From: Branchiostoma lanceolatum
Taxonomy: Eukaryota; Chordata; Leptocardii; Amphioxiformes; Branchiostomatidae
Direction of reading: 5' to 3'
DNA: 64,000 nucleotides
NCBI RefSeq assembly: GCF_035083965.1
Contig: NC_089726.1
Coordinates: 7,817,501-7,881,500, forward strand
Shown: in pieces, positions 36,610 to 48,354 of the stretch
How positions within the stretch are numbered: the stretch's first letter is position 1
Layout of the letters: every line of letters starts with the position of its first letter
Made by a program: the position numbers and the translations under genes
The notes under the pieces: model-generated
The model's input: the letters and a program-made list of their open reading frames with translations, nothing else
The model's database searches: none
What the model was told of the DNA's origin: nothing

Positions 36610-37520
36610 CAGATTGTTACCAAGTCGATCTGTCGCAAGGAACCATTTTCAGTGACATAAGAAAGACAGCCTTTCCAAGGACTACCTGAGCAACACCTGA
36701 CATTTGGTTATCTCCTTTCGGCCACTCCTACACAATGTAGTTAGAATCCACTCATAGCAGTAAGTTGATATTTTAAATGGTGTATCTAACAATGTGTCCG
36801 AAGTTATGTAAATTAGTATGAGACATTGCATACTAGTACTTAGACTCTGCTGAGTTTTGCAAGTATGTAGAATAAGCTAAAATGTGAATTCTTTTTCAGA
36901 ACATTCCTTTGATTACCACTTGTACATATGTGTTCAGAAGCTACCTGCTACCTTATGTTGTACTTGTCTGTTTTTCACTCAAGTATTATTTTTGTATGCA
37001 TTATTTGTCACCCTGTTGTTGCATATTTGTTATAATGTAGTACATTCATATTTGTATCAGGATGCAGATTCAGGTCCTTATCAATATATGAGTTAACGTC
37101 AGAACTGTCTTCCATTGCTTCTTCATGTGTCTTCACTTGCCTGTTAAAACATCTGAGTCTGACAAAACCACAGAAAATGTGATCAAAAAGAATGTTGAAA
37201 TAGACATAACTAGTCTTGACATAATTGACAAATAGATGATTATAGAAACAAACAGGATGAAAAATCTTTTACAGCATAGATATATTCTTTCTTAAATTTG
37301 AATTACAAGAGAATCTAGTATTTTTCATGTATTAGAATTTTTCTCTGGATATCCGTGCAGTTAATGCATGCTTTCTACACTAATTGCATAATTGTTAAAT
37401 GATACATTATTTTAAACTACAGGTGTTCCATTTAAGCCAATAGATGTTTCAGTCATCCTTATTCGATCTTTGACCGCTAATCATATTGAAAGAAAAAGAC
37501 AAGTTTGATGGATTGGTCTA
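36610..37520. other. Non-coding stretch, nothing recognised
   Basis: AT-rich, only short frames without domains. Confidence 0.4.
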
Positions 37521-37737
37521 TACCTTCGTATTTTTCTTTTCTGGTCACAACCTTGATTCGTAGTTTCCAATTCATTGCTACAAAACATTTTTTTTTAACG
37601 CTTTATTGAAAATATACAACATTGCTACAAAACATAGTGAGCTCTACATCTGAAGATATGATTGTGGGACGGATTTTTTTTTAGATTTGAATGGGTTTTT
37701 TTCAACCAATTGGCATTACTTTATTACACCTTCTTAT

Positions 37738-37975
37738 CACCAGAGGCTGCGACCGCTAAGCGACCAAAGGTTTGACAGTTGCTCAACGAACGTCATCCTT
37801 TAAGGACAATTTTTGACGTTTTGTGTTATTTGATGCGTTCTAATGATACTTTTACATTTTGCAATATCATTGTATATTCATATTGCAGTTATTAAATCAA
37901 GGGACACAAAAATCCGATTTGAGTTGCGGCGAGTTCGCAGCCCGATCACCGTCTAGTGGAATGGGGGCCTAAAGT
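37738..37975. repeat. Dispersed ~235 bp repeat, second copy
   Basis: Pairs with 21,545-21,781 as described there; ends CGATCACCGTCTAGTGGAAT. Confidence 0.5.
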
Positions 37976-37997
37976 TGACCCAATGAAAGTCCGTGGA

Positions 37998-38085
37998 CTA
38001 GCCTATTCCTGCTGCTTCGCAGATGAAGTTCCGTTCGAGGTCGCAAGGCGCGTCGTTCCACGTATTCCAGCGCCATGCTTCAAAG
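37998..38085 (-). pseudogene. C-type lectin domain 3' fragment
   Basis: The - strand reads EAWRWNTWNDAPCDLERNFICEA.. and stops at 37,998-38,000. The WNDAPC...FICE pattern is the last two cysteines of a C-type lectin fold. It is a near copy of the fragment at 38,391-38,500 and has no matching upstream exon of its own, so it is a leftover of the tandem duplication, or an alternative terminal exon. Confidence 0.6.
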
Positions 38086-38269
38086 TACTAACGCCGATTG
38101 TCAATTAAAGTCTCGCCCGTATTTTTCTGTTCTGGTCACTACCCAGATTTGTAGTGCTGATGAGTTGCTACAAAACATAGTGTGCTGAAACCATTGTGGT
38201 TGGTACGGCATTTTAAATTTGTAAATTTGACCTTTTTTTTCCAAAGACAACGAAAGTGCGTGGATCGAC

Positions 38270-38386
38270 TATTCTCCAAGCATAGGTTCGGGTCGAGCTA
38301 GTTTTAGACTTTTAAAAACCCGACAAAACGCCTAAAACACGTCCAAAACTGCATGTAGCCGAAGCCTAACCTCTGCGTGAAGAGTA
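38270..38386. repeat. CTCCAAGCAGAGG-family miniature element, diverged copy
   Basis: Starts TATTCTCCAAGCATAGGTTC and ends CCTCTGCGTGAAGAGTA. The interior contains AAAACCCGACAAAACGCCTA as in the copy at 18,524. It lies immediately beside the lectin fragment. Confidence 0.5.
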
Positions 38387-38390
38387 TGGA

Positions 38391-38981
38391 TCAACCTGTT
38401 GGCCATGGTGCTACTTCGCAGATGAATTTCCGTTCGAGGTCGCATGGAGCGTCGTTCCACCTGTTCCCCAGCCAAGCTTCGATGTTAGCCTTAGTTGCAG
38501 TCCTTCCCACAGCGATTTTTAAAATAAAAATTTTTGGGGGGGGCGCCGCGTATCTGCTTGGGATCCCGTGCCCCTGTGTCCGCCGTGCCCCTGTGTCCGC
38601 TGTTCCCCAACAAAAAAATCGCTGTGGGAAGGACTCCAACGGAGGCTACTTCGATGTACTCCACGCAGTCTACTTCACCATTGCCTGCGTCATCTGGCTC
38701 ACCCTGTCCCCAGTCGCTGAACTCACCAAGCTAAGGCTGTTGCCGCTGACCCAGCGCCAGAGGTTTTCTGTGATCCTGTCGTGCAGACCAAACCGGAACC
38801 GAGCTCTCGGATCCAGCGAATTCTTCAGCGTTACCAGGAAGCTGTTGGTCTCCCGATCGCAAGGCATGGCGAGTGTACCGCCCACCACACCCGAACACTG
38901 AACCACTGAACGCAGGAAGTTTGCAGTGGAGTTGAACACCTTGTAGCACATTCCATGGAATAGTGTGTAGCCACTTGGACA
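38391..38981 (-). pseudogene. Broken C-type lectin domain
   Basis: Read on the - strand from 38,981: CPSGYTLFHGMCYKVF, then VVQCSGVVGGTLAMP and FRFGLHDR...LWRWVSGNS, which is the first half of a C-type lectin fold. At about 38,728-38,735 the frame shifts; the next frame gives FSDWGQGEPDDAGNGEVDCVEY, where EPD corresponds to the EPN/EPS sugar-binding motif. A foldback of about 135 bp (38,502-38,636) then interrupts, and the remaining NRWNDAPCDLERKFICE completes the domain. One frameshift plus one insertion make a functional product unlikely. It lies 0.6 kb downstream of the secreted-protein gene on the same strand and may once have been its terminal part. No separate signal peptide was found. 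Confidence 0.65.
38502..38636. repeat. Foldback inserted in the lectin domain
   Basis: Arms GCAGTCCTTCCCACAGCGAT and the complement CGCTGTGGGAAGGACTCC surround a centre with two CCCCTGTGTCCGC copies and a G run. The arms include lectin coding sequence on the outer side, so the boundary is uncertain. Confidence 0.5.
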
Positions 38982-39622
38982 ATATAATGTACAATATACA
39001 TGTAACAATATACATGTTACATGTAGATGATGTAGATGTAACACGACGGGTTACCCAACACATAAAACCAACTTTATTCGGAAAAGATTGTGAAAAGTAT
39101 TGCACCTTCCTGACTCTAACTTCCATATACTAGAATCCTTAGGAACTCTACATCAAAGAACATCAAAGAATATAATTGCTATTGACAACATCCTTTCTAG
39201 AGTTCATATCTGTCGTTTCTTTCCATCTCTTCGAAATCCATGATCATTCTCTTAGTACGTCAACAAACCAAAGTCTTCCTACGAAATCATTGGTCGCTAC
39301 TGAAGACTAGCTAGCTATCTTGTTGTAAGAAGACAGAAAAAAAAATTGTGTACTCCTGATCAAATAGAAGCCTCATCCTAAAACTCACTCTTCGAAATCC
39401 ACGATCATTCTCTAAATAAGGCAACAAACAAGTGGAAATCATTGGCTGCTGCTGAAGATTAGCTAATTATCTCCAATGAAATCTCATCCTGCACTAGGAA
39501 AACAGAAGAAACTGTGTAAGTGCGGGTAAATAGAGGCCTCACTCAATTAAAATCCCACGATCATTCTCTAAGTATGGCAACAAACAAGTGGTCTTAACAA
39601 ATCAGTTGCTGCTGAATACTAT

Positions 39623-41587
39623 CTAGTTTCCTTCGGTCTTGGCGTTGCGCAGTAGCTCCAGTATGTCCAGAAGTTTGAGGTTTCGGGCAGATTTAGCGCT
39701 GTCATCCGCAGCCTTTGGGGTCGGGGTGGCGGCGGCCGGTGGGTTGTCTCCGACGGTGTTGTTACCAGCAGGCGGCGTGTCACCATCGGGGAAGTTGTCG
39801 GCAGAAGGGGGTGTGTCACCATCGGCATCGGTGGTGTTGTCACCGCCGATGGAGCCCGACGAGCTCTGAAACACCTGTAAGCATATACAGGTGGAGTATG
39901 ACTACAGTCTACAGTATCAGGGACCCGTACTATTGATCAAACTCTCTACAGAACATATGATAGGCAACTTACTGTCATAAATGGCATTTAAAATGGACTG
40001 TATTAGGAATGTGTTAGCTATATACATGTATGCCCTTCGTTTTGTGTAATCTGTTGTATTTCTTTGTAACTTTGTAGTGGATCCTAGGAATTCCTTTGTA
40101 TTCCGTAAAAGTCGTGTGAATTCCATAAAATCCGTATAAATACTGGATACACCATAGTCATTATGCTGATCACTGAGCAAGAGATAACTGAACGTTGTCA
40201 TGCTCACCTGTTGGACCACGCTGGAGAAAGACTTCTGGTTCGGACCGTCGACGCTGGTCTGGACCTTGCCGAAACTGTAGCTCTTGCCGTCGCCCTGAGA
40301 CTTCTCAATGGTTGTGGTCGTGTTGACGGTAGTGTTCCCTTTTTGCTCCGAACTGTACAGAAAAAAAGAAAGATTGATATTATGTTTTTGACAACAATGT
40401 TTACAATTGTCGAAATATTTAACCTGAACTAGAATTAGTTTCTTTGTTTCATTATTACTTTACGTTGTGGTGGATGGTAAAAAAAACACAGGTGCATAAA
40501 TTTTACAGGCTGTCACCCTCGTTCATAGCAGGATTGGAAGAATCCGCAGTAGAGCAGACTGAGGTGATGTTTTGAGTCTGTTATTTTCGCTTCGCTGACT
40601 CGGAAAGAAAGGCGACGCCTACATTTGCTGACTCGGGTCAAGGTTCGATCACTGAACTGTAGGTCTGTAGGTTTACGTGTATCAAAATTCTTCTCTGAAT
40701 GCGATTAACGTTATCAAACTCTGATAACAATAGTTGCACAGTAGCAGTGACCGGTATTTTTATGGTCTGTTGAGGAAGGAATGCAATGTTTGTACGTCGT
40801 GACTGTCATAGGTAATGTCGGAAATGATTAGCATAACAGGTTAGCCACAGGTTATAATCAGGGGGAACAAAACTACAACCTGGTAACCTAAGATACAAGA
40901 ATATATTGTACACAACCAAGTTCTTCTTCCTACTTGCCACGTACAGAAGTTGTCTGTACGCATTGTGTAACAAAACCCTATAATCTACCAGCCAGATAAA
41001 CCTGTTCACGGAGGTATTGTTTACAGTTCATTGACATTTTCAAACAGCTGGGTAGCCCCTTGAAGTGGGACCAGTCTACACAGAACACTGAAAAATTATC
41101 ATCATTGCAGTAGGTACAACGAAAACAAATTTCAAAAGAGATTGTAACATACGCCAAAAATAGTTACGCAAGATTGTAACATAAGTAACACAAGTCACAA
41201 ATGAGGTTCACTCGTATCTAAGTCTTACTTGTGTGTGACTTTGCTGAAGTTCTTCGGAAGACCCGCTAACATCTCGGACAGCGAGGAAAGCTTCGGTTTG
41301 AAGTCTTCTCCCTTGGCAAGGTTCTGTAGAAGACCCATGAGGCCGTAGAAAAACCCCTCAAGTATTTCTCCAAGAGGGTTTCTACTGTCGTCCTCGTCTT
41401 CGTTGTCTCCGCCTTCCTGTCGGGCAGCCATGTCTGCCACCCGCTCGGTACGCTCTAAGATCTCACCCAGAAGATTGACCTGCTCCCGTAAGGTGCGGAG
41501 TTTGGTCCGGGTGGCTCCAAGGGAGCCTTCCCCGCTAGTGGACAGCAGTGCACCCGCCAAGAGGGCCAGAAACAGCGCGGTCTTCAT
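39623..41587 (-). CDS. Predicted secreted protein, three exons
   Basis: Exons 41,229-41,587, 40,208-40,352 and 39,623-39,874 on the - strand; the donors read AA|GTAAGA and CAG|GTGAGC, the acceptors CTGTACAG and CTTACAG, and phases agree (2, 0). The product has 251 residues. It begins MKTALFLALLAGALLSTSG, a clear signal peptide; then a helical segment (LREQVNLLGEILERTERV, about 35-52), an acidic patch (DNEDEDD), a second helical part around EGFFYGLMGLLQNL, a Thr/Asn-rich exon (NTTVNTTTT, with N-glycosylation sequons) and a Pro/Asp/Gly-rich exon ending KLLDILELLRNAKTEGN. I do not recognise a domain. The 5' flank is shared with the methyltransferase copy A. The broken lectin domain is on the same strand, just downstream. 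Confidence 0.75.
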
Positions 41588-41995
41588 GGTGGACACGGTT
41601 TCTCTCTGCTGACTCAGTTCTAATAAGTGACGGGTTCCGTGAAGATAAACCTGTCTTTCCAGGTACAGACAAACTTCTGGAAGGTGCGAATCGTGATGTC
41701 ATATATCCGGTCTGCTGAGAAGGTTGCATCACCTGGCACGTTAAATATATTTAAAGTAGAAGACGAAGTACGTTTTACTGTAGACTGTCCTTTGTGTGGT
41801 AGCGATAGAATCATTCTTTTCGGTTAGGCTTTGTTGATTTGATTATCTGGATGACATCCGCTCGCGCATCTGTTTTCGTACCACGCCACGTAGCACAAAA
41901 AGGCTAACGCCGCTAACCACCGCCTTAGGGCTCATGAGTGATCAGTATTTGGACTAATAATATCACGTGTTGTTTTCTGATTGGTGAACCGGAGA
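41588..41995 (-). promoter_or_regulatory. 5' flank of the secreted-protein gene, duplicated at 59.4-59.8 kb
   Basis: Collinear with 59,427-59,835. Both share the leader around GTGTCCACCATG, then GACTCAGTTCTAATA, ACAAACTTCTGGAAGGTGCG, TCGTGATGTCATAT and ATTTGGACTAA followed by GTGTTGTTTTCTGATTGG. A TA-rich word (TAAATATATTTAA) at about 41,740 could serve as a core element. The promoter role is inferred from the position. Confidence 0.5.
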
Positions 41996-41999
41996 CGTC

Positions 42000-42640
42000 A
42001 AGAGATCTCCGGTTAACCCATAGCAGGGTGTAAGAGTCGGCCTTTTTAAGGACTTATTTTTTTTTTTTCTGATGGCATATCAGTTGATTGGTTGCTTGTA
42101 TACGCTAACCAAGAGAAATCGGAACTGACATGCCACCAAAATAAGCATTATAACCTCCAAAAGAGCCCGACTCGTAGGGCCTGCTAATCAAGGAGGCTAA
42201 CCTCGGTACCAAACAGAAAACAGCACGTAACATGTGTCAAAACACCTTGTTATGGAGGCTACCCCCACGCCCAGGTAGGCAGCCGTAATTTCAAAGCAGA
42301 TGTATGACAACGGTCTGTTTTGAATATCTTCTTTCTACGTGTTCTATATCTCTCTCGCTGTACATGTGCTTCTTTTCTGTGAACACCTCTGGCCCTTCTG
42401 CTGAAAAGAAATGAACGAAGTCAACTCAAAGCCGATGGCAAACTATACTCTGAACCTTTTGTATGTGGGACACAGATTCTGAATAGTAATATAAGTTTTA
42501 TAAAGATCCCCATCCCTCGTAAACAAACGTTATAATTCCACTTAACGAGCAGAACAAAGTGACCAATCGGATACAGATATCTGTTTCGCGGCATCCGCGC
42601 TTTTATTGAGCTTTGATGGAGAATCAATCACAACTACAAA
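42000..42640. other. Non-coding stretch, nothing recognised
   Basis: A poly-T run lies at 42,055-42,069. No gene was recognised. Confidence 0.35.
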
Positions 42641-42649
42641 AAGAATGTC

Positions 42650-43680
42650 GGACGTTTCGGCCCATGGTCAGTTCGGCCCCTCCCAAATCAGGACGTTTCG
42701 GCCTCAGGTCCAAGACATTTCGGCCTCAGGTCCAAGACGTTTCGGCCTCAGGACCAGGACGTTTCGGCCTCAGGGCCAGGACGGTTCGGCCCGAGCCTCC
42801 AACAGGGCATCATACGGAGATTTGGTTCGTGATTCAATGCTTTAATTTCGACTTCTTATTTTCTTTTTCAGATGCAATTTTCCCCGACCGTTTTCAGACA
42901 CCCGAATTGTATCATCACCGAACCATTTTAAATGTTGAAGTTGTTACCAGTTATGGCGTGGAATTTTTTGTTGTATTGTATTGTGTTGTCGATTTCCTTT
43001 TCACTAACACATTCATGTTCTTTGAATCATTTCTAACTTAAGATTAACTAGCCCACAGCCCATCGCAAATTTTGACTATTTATTGACAAACGGGACTATT
43101 GATATAACATACAACAAACACCTTTTCACTAACACGTTCATGTTCTTTGAATCATTTCTAGCCCACATCGCAAATTTTGACTGATTATTGACAAACGGAA
43201 CTATTGATATAAAATACAACTATCACCTTTTCACTATCACGTTCTTTGAATCATTAAACTGAACGATTAAACTGTCTAAAGTAAAAATATCTAACTATTA
43301 CTGAAACAACTAAGTAACCAGACCCAGAATCCAATACTCGATACAAACTAGAAATAGAAAACAATTAAAATAAAGTTACAGTAAAGTTACAAAAATTACA
43401 GTTACGTACATTGTAACTTACAAAAAAATAGTGTACTTCACGGTAGGAAATTACACGGTGTAGTGGATATTTTGATTTTATATGATGAACTTTGACTTCA
43501 CGGTGGCAGCATATGATTCACAGAAAGGAATCATGCATGATAACAATGGGGCCGAAACGTCTTCGGCCTGGGGCCGAAACGTCTTTGGCCTGGGGCCGAA
43601 ACGTCTTCGGCCTGGGGCCGAAACGTCTTCGACCTGGGGCCGAAACGTCGGGGCCGAACTGACCATGGGCCGAACTGTCC
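42650..43680. mobile_element. Inverted-repeat element with GTTTCGGCC minisatellite arms
   Basis: Left end GGACGTTTCGGCCCATGGTC; right end, in reverse, GGACAGTTCGGCCCATGGTC, and both continue AGTTCGGCCCC. Inside each end lie about five copies of a ~22 bp GACGTTTCGGCCTCAGGTCC unit, in opposite orientations. The centre (42,990-43,260) has ~110-125 bp tandem units with TTTTCACTAACACGTTCATG. No transposase was seen, and no clear target duplication. Confidence 0.65.
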
Positions 43681-43799
43681 TGCTACCCTACAAAAAGAGC
43701 TTTAAGTAAAAAAAAAAGATCGTACGTTAGAATCTATAAAGCAAGGACCTATGATGTCATGAAATTATTTCCAAGTAAATATCCAACAAACAGAAAGGT

Positions 43800-43940
43800 G
43801 ATAACGACCAAGACGCCCACCTCCTTGATAAGGTGAATGATGTCTTGATTCACATCTTATAATGTTGATGTGTTACGCCGAAGAGCGGTTATACCGGCTA
43901 TACAGATACAAAATGTCTAATCTATAAGCTGTTTATTGAA
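43800..43940. repeat. Downstream flank shared by methyltransferase copies A and B
   Basis: Contains AAGACGCCCACCT and TCTTGATTCACATCTTATAA, which pair with AAGACGTCCACCT and TCTTGATTGACATCTTATAA at 60,058-60,187 below copy B. A TGTTACGCC...GGTTATACCGGCTA repeat end lies at 43,872. Confidence 0.5.
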
Positions 43941-44259
43941 ATGTTCGCCAATCGGCTGCCTGCTGGCGTTAGCCTGGCACCCAGTATCCTAACTTCTGTT
44001 TAAAATTTAGGAGGTAACGTTAACTACAACCTGAAGTTCAGGGCTTTTTGGCTGTCAGATAATAGAAAGCCGACAGGTCACAAACTTTCACATCCAGATT
44101 GCTGGCGAACTTCTTGATTTCGATATTTGTGAGACCAAACTTCGTCAGACTGTCGCGAAGGAAATCGTCTTCAACGGTGACATTGTAGAAGAGTTCCTTC
44201 CCGACGGTGTAGATGGTACAGTCCAGGGTACCGATGAGGATGAGACCCCCGCCCGACTT

Positions 44260-44335
44260 TGTTACGCGCCGAAATGAGTCCTTCGAACCCTCCATACAAT
44301 CAGTCGTAGTACAGTCGCGATACGGTAAATCAGGC
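44260..44335 (+). repeat. Left terminal inverted repeat of the 12.2 kb element
   Basis: Starts TGTTACGCGCC. On the - strand it contains an ATG (at 44,295) in frame with the downstream exon piece of copy A. Confidence 0.85.
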
Positions 44336-45161
44336 CATATAATATGTCCTCGTAACTATGACGGCCCAGAGAACCCCGTGTAGTTTACAAAATAGCTAAG
44401 ACTTCTACTAGATTGACGGGTTACCGCGTCAAAGTATGCCCTATACTAAGATTTTCAGAGGTCTCCGCCATTGTGTTTTTGCTGAAATACGCACCACATG
44501 GGGGTTTCGTGGCACCCGGTTACAGGGTGAGGCGCATCTGTTTCCGGGTCACACTAGTTCATAATAGAAACGACTTGACAGTTTAGCAAGGATACTTGCA
44601 ATTGGCACAAACCACAAGTATGTGGGACTGTTTGGACGTCAGTAATGCATTTTCTGGCCAGCTGCGTGTCCCAGAAGGCAAGAGGTTTGTGTAGACTGTT
44701 CACACTCACAGTGTACTAAATTTCGCTCAAATTTCTGTAACGTAACAGTTAGAGCATATAACAGTTAACAGATCCCATGAGTGTAACGTTATTAGGAAAT
44801 GGACGACCGCATACGATATAGAGAATCATACTATCTCTACGTACACATGTGGTGCGTAGGACGAGTTATGATATGCTGTATAATTTCCGTTGCTATGTTT
44901 GCGGCATGTATAAAAACGTCACGATCCGTAGTGGGGGAGGGGAGGGGGGCGATATTAAAATGTTCTGGATAGAGCCAGCCATGTGTAAGTTCGGGCGATT
45001 GTTCTAAATTTTATAATTTATATGGTCACGAGGCACTGAACTTGTAAATACACTAACATGGATGATACTAGTATGCATGGTATAGTTTGCATTTTTGAGA
45101 ATGCTTAACTAAACATGTAACTATAACATAAAACGTAATTTTGTGTAATAATCTGTGTGTA

Positions 45162-46494
45162 CAGTCAAACCTGCCTAGGCGACCACCTTATCAACGCGAC
45201 CACCTGGCCATGGCGACCGCTTTTTCTCGGTCCCGAAAATTTTCCCCATAGGCACAAGCATTAGGCTGCCTGCCCAAGGCGACCACCCGTCCAACGCGAC
45301 CGCGACCGCAACAAATTGGGACCGCACAGAGCACAATCCCTGCTCATGGCGACCACATTTTTCCGGCGTGTGGTGACATCGAATTTTGCTGTCGGATTTC
45401 GCGGAAATGTTTTTAAGACCTAGACGGACAAAAATATATCAAAAGCATTGATTCCTGCATGAAGTGTTTTAATGGAACGTTCCCACTATAAACATTGTAA
45501 ATACAAAGGATTGTGAATACTTAGATATCGATGTTGTTGTGCCCATCGTCATCTTATAGTTTACCGCAAGCATGGTTCGGTTTGAACTCAATTTTCAAAA
45601 CGATCACGTAGTGCATGGCGTCAAAAAGTCAGATTTCACAGAAATTACTATCTATTTCTTGTATTTTCAACAAAAATGTGTCTCTGTCTTACTAAATTCC
45701 GCCGGGAAATGACTCCGCGGTGGAGGGCAAAACGTTGGCCGAGACTGGTCCGCGACGCCATCTTGTTTCAGCGCAGCATAACGCTGACTTTTCTAAAACA
45801 CGACGCTTCTGTGTATGAATATTTAGAATACTCTCATTATTGATGAAAATTAATATTCTTATATTCTTGTTATTTCCATGACTCTCACAAACCTTTATTG
45901 GGCGCTGCTTGCTTGTAATCGCCGACGCTGTGCATTCTGCTCCACTGTTACCTTTCGATGCTGTGTGAGCACGGCGGCGGTATCACAACTTTCCGTTTTC
46001 ACCCTTCAGTTGTCAGATCGAAAACTCTTTGCCGCTTTAATCCAGCGGTCGGCTCCCAAAAGAAGGCTGGGATTTTCTAGGGATTTGTCTCAGGCCTTAA
46101 AACCTAGATTTTATACGCGCGCGTGTGTGTGTACTCTTATAATTACTTAACGTAACGTGTGAATGTGGGAGGGCGCTGCAAGGTCATCGAGGCAGACATT
46201 GTTTTTAGTCAAAATTACGACGAACATTTGTTCACGATGTAACGGTATACAAATATTACAACGATAACAGAAAATGTAATTTCTGTAGGATCTTTCTGTC
46301 AATGAGAATTGAACCTGGTGGGGGTCATGCTGTCTAAAATCACATAATTTTCCATCAATCTACGTGGTACACGGTATTTGAACACCTCGAGCTGGAAACA
46401 TGTTATGATTGGAATCCTCTTCATGGCGACCACCTGTCCATCGCGACCGTTTTTGCTCGGTCCCCCGGGTGGTCGCCTTGGGCAGGTTTGACTG
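45162..46494. mobile_element. Pogo/Tigger-like element nested in the 12.2 kb insertion
   Basis: Ends CAGTCAAACCTGCCTAGGCG and, in reverse from the right, CAGTCAAACCTGCCCAAGGC; each is followed by GACCACC repeats. TA flanks lie at 45,160-45,161 and 46,495-46,496. The length is 1333 bp. GCGACCACC and GCGACCG words recur just inside both ends. A + strand frame at 45,878-46,150 shows no transposase motif. Confidence 0.8.
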
Positions 46495-46639
46495 TATATA
46501 TTTTATTTGTTAGTTAATCCGTGCGAAGAAACATAATTTAATTTTTAGCCTGCAACTACTGTGTCCGTGCACATGATTCAAAGGTTTTCATTTGAATACT
46601 AGTAACTTACCTTTATACAAATACCTTCTACGGGAAGGG

Positions 46640-46890
46640 AGACACTGATATTTCAAAAATTCGTATTTCCCGAGAACCATAGTAGAATGGAACTCGTTGT
46701 CATCAAGTACTGTAGGAGCTTCCTCACTAAGTAGCTTTAAAGAACGGTTGCAGTCAGATATGCAAAGACTAGGTGTAACAGACCGTTCGGTGTAATATGA
46801 CCAGCTGCTGCCGCGCCGCGTGCCTGCGAAGCTGGTGTGTTACGCCTAATGGCGGTTATACCGGCTATATAGATACAGATACAGATTATT
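46640..46890. repeat. ~220 bp repeat, inverted relative to 59,840-60,060
   Basis: In reverse, 46,680-46,880 matches 59,850-60,055: shared words include GGTATAACCG, ACGCGGCGCGGCAGCAGCTGG-like sequence, GTCACACCTA, ACTGCAACCGTTC and GACAACGAGTTCCATTCTAC. One copy is inside the insertion and the other lies between methyltransferase copies B and A. Confidence 0.7.
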
Positions 46891-46899
46891 GTTGTGTAA

Positions 46900-47770
46900 T
46901 GCCCATCTGAATACATTTTTTGTTATGAATATATTTTCAGAATGGGCATTTCAGGTCCTTTTCACTGTCCTTGCTGCATCTACATACTAGTACCTATCAC
47001 CATAGCTGTTGATGTCTCATGCAGGCTACACAAGGGTGCATCATATACATGTACCTCACACAGTGCATGTATTTTCTTGAACAACCAACAGAATTGAACA
47101 GAATAGATGAATGTATTAATTTTTTATGACTATACTTCTTTCTGAAATGGATGTTGATTTCCAGCACTGCTGGATATTGATAATCCTATCAACCGTTCAT
47201 TACATGTTTACGTCTTCATACCTGATGTTACCCTCATGCTGCATTATTACATTGTAGATATATTTGAAATGTCCTGATTTATGTATTTGCAGATAATTGT
47301 ATTAACTGTTGTAAAAATGATAGACTCCTCATATAGCAAAGTGCGACTCTGTATTTGAGGAAATGCAGATCCAGCAGTCTGTATTGTAAGCCACAATTTT
47401 TAAATATTGTCATATCTATACTGAACTCAGTAGATGATGCTGTTGCTTTGAAAACAGTATGATGAATTTGATGTGTATAGAATATTAGATTGTCCTTTTG
47501 TCTCACCACTGCTAGATACTAAATGAACAATTACCCAGCTCTGTACATACCTTACGTGTGATTTTCCTTGTAGTAAGATGAGTGTAGGTTTCGATCATGT
47601 GTGTGGTTTCTGAACTAGACCAATTTGTATTTTTATGTTAGCTACTATGTGCCTCCAAGGATTGCTGCGTACAGAATATTCTAATCCTGACAGTAACATT
47701 ACACTGTTTACAGAGTGTAAGTTCCGGTAGAATATATAGTGAGTGCAGCAAGGTCGTACCGGTATGCACA
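46900..47770. other. Unrecognised interior DNA of the insertion
   Basis: AT-rich, with no domain-bearing frame and no obvious internal repeats. Confidence 0.4.
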
Positions 47771-47776
47771 TTTTGC

Positions 47777-48339
47777 AGAATGCTTGCATCCTTCCTTTGT
47801 CCGGTGACGCCGGTTTCTACAAAAGTCTCTTTCTAACCATAACTCGTCAGTTTGTATTCCAATACCTTCCTCAATCACTTTAGAAATAGACATGGATTCA
47901 TCATTATAGTATAGATCTTTTAGTTTTAGTGTAGTGGTGAAGACTGGATACAAATTGTAGATTGAGCTTGTGTGCAGAAGGCTACGATAGCTTTCCCCTT
48001 TGTGTAATGAAGACATCATTCTTAACCTACCTGTATGTAGAAAACAACATGAAGAATTTCTTATGTGCCTTAAGTTGTACTTCTACTATGCAGTGACGGA
48101 AGCATGAATTTGCAGAAAATATAGTCCATGCAATAGTCAGCAACAGTAGCATTGTGCAATAGAAATTGTAAGAAGAACTTGGTGTTATAGATTTTCTATG
48201 TGCCTAGTTGAGTTTTGAGAAAAGTCAATGAATACAGGAAATGTATTTGAATTTGAATATAACTGATATGAAAATATGTTATATGAAGAAGGCTGGAAAT
48301 AGTCAAATGCTAGACCAGTAAAACAAACATCTGAGTCAC
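47777..48339 (+). repeat. Internal duplicated segment, copy 1
   Basis: Matches 51,631-52,197 in the same orientation, from GAATGCTTGCATC.TTCCTTTGTCC to ACCAGTAAAACAAAC..CTGAGTCAC. Small indels and a GAGT microsatellite separate the copies. Confidence 0.75.
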
Positions 48340-48354
48340 TAAATTGTCTGTGTG

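Larger units (their letters stand above)
37525..38260. repeat. Tandem duplication containing the lectin 3' end
   Basis: A block beginning GTATTTTTCTTTTCTGGTCA at 37,528 is repeated as GTATTTTTCTGTTCTGGTCA at 38,118, each with TTGCTACAAAACATAGTG. The following lectin-end segments at 37,998-38,085 and 38,391-38,500 are likewise paired, which points to a partial tandem duplication. The first unit holds the dispersed 235 bp repeat at 37,738-37,975. Confidence 0.55.

Noticed and set aside
45878-46150. Transposase of the nested pogo-like element
   Set aside because: Only 90 residues with no helix-turn-helix or DDE motif.
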